From the NCBI GenBank assembly GCA_032622095.1, contig CP136061.1, forward strand, positions 93,681,345-93,745,344: 64,000 nt of DNA. The letters are read 5' to 3'. The notes under the pieces are model-generated. The model saw only the letters and a list, made by a program, of their open reading frames with translations, did no database searches and had not been told where the DNA came from. The translations under genes and the position numbers were made by a program. Shown in pieces: positions 59,701 to 62,700 of this stretch. Within the stretch, counting starts at the first letter, position 1; each line of letters opens with the position of its first letter. This stretch comes from Siphonodentalium dalli. Its lineage: Eukaryota; Mollusca; Scaphopoda; Gadilida; Siphonodentaliidae.

Positions 59701-62700
59701 TGAAAGAAAACAATCCAAAATCTGTGTTCATAGTTAACTTTTCTTGATGTTCTTTGAGAACACCGATAACATGATAAGCTTGGCTAATGTCGATTGTGGA
59801 AAAAAATTTGGATTTTTGGAGGCGGCTGGAAACTTCGGTAAAAGAGGGGAGGTACCATCGTAATGGGACGGTGATTTTATTTAGCTTTCTCAGGTCTATA
59901 CATAGTCTATAATTTTGATTTCCATTAGGATCTACGATTCCCTTACGGATCAATAAGGCAGGAAATGACCAACTCGCATTTGTAGTTTTCTTTATAATAC
60001 CAGCGTCTAATAATTTTTGAAGTGCTTTTTCCATGTGTTCGCGTCTATGTAATGGAGTAGGATACGCACGACAAAAGATAGGTTCTGCATCTGGTTTGGT
60101 ATCAACACGCATGACTATTTTATCGCAAAATCCTACCTTATTTGGATCGTTTGTAAACACATCTTGATATTGGGAGATCAGTTCAAGTAGTTCAATTTTG
60201 TGGTGGTCGGGGGCACATATATCGTCCAATTTGAAAGGTTTCTGGCCAGCCTTAGATATTTTTGTTTGATTTTCTATACTAAATACTTCTTGAGAATCAT
60301 TCATTTTATTTGTTGTGGGTACCTTAGCCTTTGTTTGACAGATCTGGTCTGAACTTAGGCCATGTGTTTTCGCAACTATATTACCTTTAAATATAGACAT
60401 ATACGAGTCTGAATTATTCATGATCATGACCGGTATATCTCGTTTTGATGCAGACACTATCCCGTCCATAATGGACACATTAGGTTCATCCTTAAATACG
60501 CCGATATCGGCGTGACTTACTCCAAGATATGGTGTCTCATACATGTCTGGTGTACCAATTATTTTTGTGTTCACCAATGCACATGAATGGGGTGGTAATT
60601 TGATATCTTGCCGCGAACGTAGCAATGATGCTATATGTAAATCCTGTAACATGGGAAATGTTTTGTTGCCTACTCTAAATGCATTCAAATCGAAATAGAG
60701 TCTTACATGTTTGTCTGTTAAAAAATCGCGACCAAATATCGCTGATCTTGCTAGGTTGGGTAATATAAAGAATTTATGTACTAATGACATTGATCCAATT
60801 TTGAAGGGCAAATGTATACTGCCGTATACTTGCATATTTTGGCCTGTTGCTGAGGTCAGAATTATTTTTTCTTTTATTAACGGGGGCTTATTTGGAAGGG
60901 ATCGATATACATCATATTTTAAGCAACTTGTACTTGCCTCAGAGTCAAGTAATGCCCTAATGCGTTGGTTACCAATTTTAATAATTGTTGAACAAGGCGT
61001 TTGCTGTTGCAGTCCTTGTGCAATCTCTGCATGGTATTTGGGTTTAGGTAATGTATGCAATTGCATCTGTTCCGACTGGTTATTTATACTTTGACAGTTT
61101 TTACTCGGCTCATTATTATTATTATTTTGGTAAACCGTTGCAATTCGATTAGCTTGTCGTTGGTTTCGAGTTTTAGTGTTTACTTCACTATTAATGTCCT
61201 TTTGTTTGGGAACGATCTTATGTAATCGTTTATTCATATCTGTTCTAACGTGACCAGCGGAATTTCTATTTATAATTGGGGAATGCACGTGTTTGTTCGT
61301 GCTCGTATCAGCATGATAAGATGTATTACGTTTCACTTTATTGGCCTGGTCTGAACGATGTCTCTGTTCTTTTATAGTAACATGTGCTGCTCTAGTGTTT
61401 AGGGTACCAGTCGCTGGTTTAGTTGCATAACTACTTAGCTTCTGGTAATTAGGTGGACATTTATTTATGGTCATATGTTTTGACGGTGTTTTGAATACGG
61501 TTTTAGTTTGATATCTCGCGCTCTGATGTGATGTATTATGATGATGATGATTATGATTTTTAGAATGTCCTTGCGGCTTCTTCAAAGACATTCTTACATG
61601 TTTAAATAATGTTTGTTATTGGCTATGCGTCTTCGGCAATTTCGTATATCGTGGTTGTTCATCTTACATAGTGTGCAAAACTGGCGTTTCATTTTATTTG
61701 AGAAGTTTGGCCGGTTTGAGTTGTAGTCTATATTGTTTACTCGATCCTGGCGGATGTAATTGCTTTGTTTATTAAAGTTAGTATTCTGAAAATTGGATGG
61801 CATTCTGAATGGGGGGTTTTGCTGATGATTTGCGCGGTGCATTGGTTTGTTAGTTGCATAGCTATTAGATATATTATTGCGCGGTCTCCATAGTATGGGA
61901 CGTCGCCTAAAATGGTCAACCTCCATGGGTTGTGGGAAGGAGTCGTGTATTTGGTGTTGTTCATTTGACCTCGATGTTCTATCACCATAGCGAAGTTTGA
62001 ACCTCTGTTTAATGTTCATTTGTTTCATTGCGATCTCTGTGGCACGGTCGAGCGACGTTGGGTCATCTTTAATTAAGGTATATTTGATATGGTCATCGCG
62101 TATTCCATCCGCAAAAAATGTTACCAATTGTGTTTGTACCGCCTGTGTATTTATTTCATTAATAAAGGCAGTGTTTGCGAGTGATCGAATTCTCTCTGCA
62201 AACATAGGTAGTGTTTCCTGGTGTGTTTGTTTTAATGTTCGCAACATGGCCAGAGCCTGTGGTGCGTCACTTATCGCGCTGAAACGGGATCGCAACTGCG
62301 CTTTCAAATCAGGCCATGTGACCGTTAGTTTGCCGTTAACCGTATTGTCATTGATGTATCGTTGCACGAATTCGGAAACAGATGAACGACTTGTCTGGGC
62401 CGCTATTTTAATTATTGTTTCGTCCTCTGCCCCAAGTGTCGAGGAATATTTCTCAATTTCGTGCATCCAATTTGAAAATTCTGATGGTTTGCCATCAAAT
62501 GATGTAACCATTGCGTTCATGCCTATAATGGCAGATACTGTGGCCTGTGAATGGGTGGCGGCAGAAGTTTCACGCATTGTCATGTTAAATTGACCTATTT
62601 CTCGCGTTAATTGAGATATGAGGGTATTCTGTGTGTCTTGTGCGCTCGGAATTTGAAAGGATGGATTTGGTACATTTATGTCTTGCATGTTTGGATTACT

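Noticed and set aside
61997-62593. 198-codon + strand open frame
   Set aside because: It is antisense to the well-supported gag ORF of the Gypsy-type element.
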